Positions 61,633 through 64,000 of a stretch of 64,000 bases of DNA are shown piece by piece. Both the position numbers and the translations under genes were made by a program. Under the pieces are notes generated by a model, which made no database searches, was not told the origin of the DNA, and saw only the letters and a list, made by a program, of their open reading frames with translations. How positions within the stretch are numbered: the stretch's first letter is position 1; every line of letters begins with the position of its first letter. The stretch is from NCBI GenBank assembly GCA_964542475.1, contig CAZIUL010000017.1, positions 1-64,000 on the forward strand. Reading direction: 5' to 3'. The stretch is from CAZIUL01 sp964542475. GTDB lineage: Bacteria; Planctomycetota; B15-G4; CAYZWU01.

Positions 61633-63993
61633 TCAATATCCAAGAGCCCTTAGGCGCTTCTCGCTCTCTTCTGAAAGCTGATGCCTCATCACATCGCCCT
61701 TGTCAAGGGCTTCATACCACTCCTTTACAAGGGCCGCGTACCTTTGAGCCGCCTCAGGGCTTTTAGCGGCGAGGTTGTGTTCCATATCCGGATCACGGAC
61801 GATGTCGTACAGAAACATTGTGCCCTTGGGGATAGGGAGCTGCCTCTCCCAAGGGCTCCCGTCATCACCAATGCCCACTTCGAGGCCCAGCTTGAATCCG
61901 TCGTCCACCGTTAAAATGAAGAAATGCCGATCATCCCTGGTGGCCACCTGCTTCAGCTCAGCATGCTCAAACCACAGCCTCCTGTTCTTTCCTACGGCCC
62001 CTCCTGCAACGTCGAGAAGGTTCACGCCGCGCACCCCCGGTACGGGATCAAGGCCACAGACAGCCGCGATGGTAGGCGCTATGTCCAGGGTGCTGACAGG
62101 TGTAGAAATATCCAGGCCCCGCGGCCCGGCGGGCACCCTGAGGACCAGTGGAACCCTGAGCTGTTGATGGAAGATTCCCACGTGGTTGTACCAGACACCG
62201 TGCTCCCCAAGCGATTCCCCGTGATCCGCTGCAAGCGCCACAACCGTGTTGTCGAGAAGCCCGTTTTGCTTCATGGAATCGAGAAGCTGTCCCACGAGCC
62301 GGTCGCAGTAGTACACTCCGGCGCCGTACAAATGCTTCACGTGCTCGTGGTTCGTTATCCCGGCAAGCCACCTTCTGTTCGGGTTGGAGTCCATGTCAAA
62401 CACAGGAACCGTCCGCGGATCCCCTTCCCGTGGCGGGGCTTTGAAACCTTGTTTTTCGGAGTACTCTTCTATTGCCTCATTCGGAGGGCTGTACGGTATG
62501 TGCGGATCGAAAAGGTGCACCCACAGGAAAAACGGTCTTCTCCCATCCCGGCTCCACTCATCAATCCACTCCCGGACAACGGAAACCGTGTTCTTCCCAT
62601 CGAGCGAGCTCGCTTCGTTCGCCTGAAGGAAGCGGTCGAATCCCTGCCCGAAACCGATGCCGGCCTGAATGTGCGGCACGCTCACGGCCGCGGCGGTATG
62701 ATAACCCGCCTGTCTGAACCTCTCGGCGAGCGTTATGTTCTCCGGGCTGAGAAAGGTGCGGTTGTCCACAGCACCGTGTTCGCCCACGTATCGGCCGGTG
62801 AGAATCGACGCGTGCGAAGGGAGTGTCGAGTTGCAGTTGGACCAGGCGCTGCTGAAAACGATGCCATCCTTTCCAAGCGCGGCGATACAAGGAGCAGCGT
62901 TGCCGTCACTCGCGAAGTCCGCCCTTGTCGTGTCCATGGTGATGAGAAGAACGTCCTTTCGCGCCGGCTCATCAACGCACCCAAGAACCAGCGGTTCACC
63001 AAAAAGGCACCGCGTCTCTTCCGGAGCCTTTGACGCATCGATCTTACCGGCGCGGCCAAGGCCCGCCATTCTGAACTCGACCCGGCTGCCGGAGTACTGC
63101 GAAAGATCGGCGCGAATCGCCTGCCACCCGTCCTCGGGCACAACAGTCCTCGCGGCCGCCCTTTCCCACGATCCGCCTTGTGCACGGACATCCAGCACGA
63201 ACCGCGCGCAGCCTGAGCGATCGCAGGGCAGGGCAGCGACCCAGGCGAGGAAACGGGCACCGGAATTGACAAAACAGCCGGCATGAAGCGGAACGCCGAA
63301 ATCAGCAGGCCATGCGCGCTTTGCCACGAGATTGATCTCGATCAGGCCGCCGTCACCGCTGCCCTCTCCAAGCGGCTCGAACCCCGCGCAAAACCCAACC
63401 TTGACCAGCCGGAGCGCGTGGATTATGAACCCCTTTGTTACATTTCGCGAATCGCAGGCAGGATGAAGCTGGAGCCCATCCAATTCGCCGGACCAGCCCG
63501 CCTCGGCTGCCATGTAAAAACGCACGGTCTGCACATCCCAGGAGCCTGCCACGTTCTTGAACACCTTGTGAACACCGGTTCCCGAGCTCCATTGAAACGC
63601 GGCCACGGAACCGGTCGGCTGGACAACATCCATCTCAACGCAGTTCACCTCTCCGGCTGACACCGGTTTTTGATACACGATCCGCACAGGTCCCTTTTCA
63701 GCATGCTCGCGCATTAACATGACGCCGTTTTTTTCCGGGGTTGGAAGGCTCCTTGCGTTTTCGATCCGCCAGAGAAGGTCCCCTGCACTCTTGGCTTTCA
63801 GCTGGAGGCTATCGACCACCCGCCTGGACGATGACAGAACGGCTGATGAAGACCTTCCGTCCGCAAGCCTTGGGTCGAGATGCGTCAGGAGCACGCCGGG
63901 CTGCCTCGTGTCACCGCACCCGGTCTGTGTTATCACAAGCAGTGCGGATACAAGGGGCATGAACAGGGCGTATGGCAGCTGTTTCGGTTTCAT
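61633..63993 (-). CDS. Lipoprotein sulfatase-fold protein with extra N-terminal domain
   Basis: 786 residues. ATG 63993 is complete within the window. Lipoprotein signal (FMPLVSALLVITQTGC). The first ~340 residues contain beta-sandwich-like modules with VARVTF-type strands (VNCVEMDVVQPTGSVAAF; GLGRAGKID). From ~350 the alkaline-phosphatase-superfamily domain: LLITMDTTRADFASD, active site STLPSHASILTGRY, HLFDPHIPYSPP, VALAADHGESLGEHG. The nucleophile is Thr, as in the gene downstream. The two genes probably form an operon and act on a surface polymer. Confidence 0.9.
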   Translation of the reverse strand: MKPKQLPYALFMPLVSALLVITQTGCGDTRQPGVLLTHLDPRLADGRSSSAVLSSSRRVVDSLQLKAKSAGDLLWRIENARSLPTPEKNGVMLMREHAEKGPVRIVYQKPVSAGEVNCVEMDVVQPTGSVAAFQWSSGTGVHKVFKNVAGSWDVQTVRFYMAAEAGWSGELDGLQLHPACDSRNVTKGFIIHALRLVKVGFCAGFEPLGEGSGDGGLIEINLVAKRAWPADFGVPLHAGCFVNSGARFLAWVAALPCDRSGCARFVLDVRAQGGSWERAAARTVVPEDGWQAIRADLSQYSGSRVEFRMAGLGRAGKIDASKAPEETRCLFGEPLVLGCVDEPARKDVLLITMDTTRADFASDGNAAPCIAALGKDGIVFSSAWSNCNSTLPSHASILTGRYVGEHGAVDNRTFLSPENITLAERFRQAGYHTAAAVSVPHIQAGIGFGQGFDRFLQANEASSLDGKNTVSVVREWIDEWSRDGRRPFFLWVHLFDPHIPYSPPNEAIEEYSEKQGFKAPPREGDPRTVPVFDMDSNPNRRWLAGITNHEHVKHLYGAGVYYCDRLVGQLLDSMKQNGLLDNTVVALAADHGESLGEHGVWYNHVGIFHQQLRVPLVLRVPAGPRGLDISTPVSTLDIAPTIAAVCGLDPVPGVRGVNLLDVAGGAVGKNRRLWFEHAELKQVATRDDRHFFILTVDDGFKLGLEVGIGDDGSPWERQLPIPKGTMFLYDIVRDPDMEHNLAAKSPEAAQRYAALVKEWYEALDKGDVMRHQLSEESEKRLRALGY

Positions 63994-64000
63994 GGCCGCG

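Noticed and set aside
60147..63993. Annotating both genes as classical formylglycine sulfatases
   Set aside because: The required Cys/Ser and Arg of the C-X-P-S-R motif are Thr and His.

Overview
The window is GC-rich, densely coding DNA from a Gram-negative-type bacterium with many exported proteins. Threonine-type sulfatase-fold enzymes, several PQQ-like beta-propellers, SGNH esterases, GH29 and other glycosidases, a FG-GAP propeller and a moxR-bat operon all fit the PVC superphylum or a neighbour (Kiritimatiellota/Lentisphaerota-like, or Hydrogenedentota-like). This is inferred from gene content; no rRNA or other marker gene is present. No tRNA, CRISPR array or intact transposase was found.

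Layout. 1-2057 (+): the end of a beta-helix-type protein and a seven-bladed FG-GAP propeller gene broken by an in-frame TGA. 2307-4613 (-): a thioredoxin-fold/TPR protein. 4756-12765 (+): an eight-gene moxR-bat operon with mostly 4-base ATGA overlaps. 12886-28277 and 42755-54465 (-): what looks like one very long operon cut in two by a 14.4-kb island. In transcription order it encodes two PQQ-like propellers, an Fe-S protein with an HdrA-like start, a radical SAM enzyme, a DUF116-polyprenyl synthase fusion, a prenyltransferase-repeat protein, a squalene-hopene-cyclase-like enzyme with DXDD, a PQQ-like lipoprotein, an ABC ATPase, [island], the ABC permease, another PQQ-like protein, an NHL protein, a tiny Tat-type protein, a Tat-type ferredoxin, a NapH/NosR-like polyferredoxin fused to a PQQ-like propeller, a NuoE-NuoF fusion, a GltD-like flavoprotein without its NAD(P)H domain, and a last PQQ-like propeller. 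54862-63993: another PQQ-like protein, an alpha-L-fucosidase, a lipoprotein-type isoaspartyl methyltransferase, a small TPR-like protein and two alkaline-phosphatase-superfamily (sulfatase-like) proteins.

The island (about 28318-42748) carries an SGNH esterase, two large glycosidase-like proteins, a sugar transporter, a URO-D-family protein and a compact three-gene set of MBOAT-SGNH, acyl carrier protein and fatty acyl-AMP ligase, which resembles a Gram-negative version of Dlt-type envelope acylation. Its two ends are a 50-bp direct repeat made from the 3' end of the ABC ATPase gene. This suggests integration at that 3' end, separating the ATPase gene from its permease gene.

Repeats. A 172-bp palindromic element is present in three full copies at exactly the same length, each with its own perfect 4-bp target duplication (CTAT, CTAA, TTAA), plus three partial copies. 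It behaves like a non-autonomous mobile element (MITE). A second, short repeat (consensus ATCCGTGTTCATCCGTGG) lies just downstream of three minus-strand genes.

Most interesting system: the terpenoid-redox-propeller operon. My reading, as a hypothesis, is that the first half makes and exports a cyclised polyprenyl lipid, and the second half passes electrons from NADH through flavin and Fe-S proteins to propeller proteins outside the membrane.
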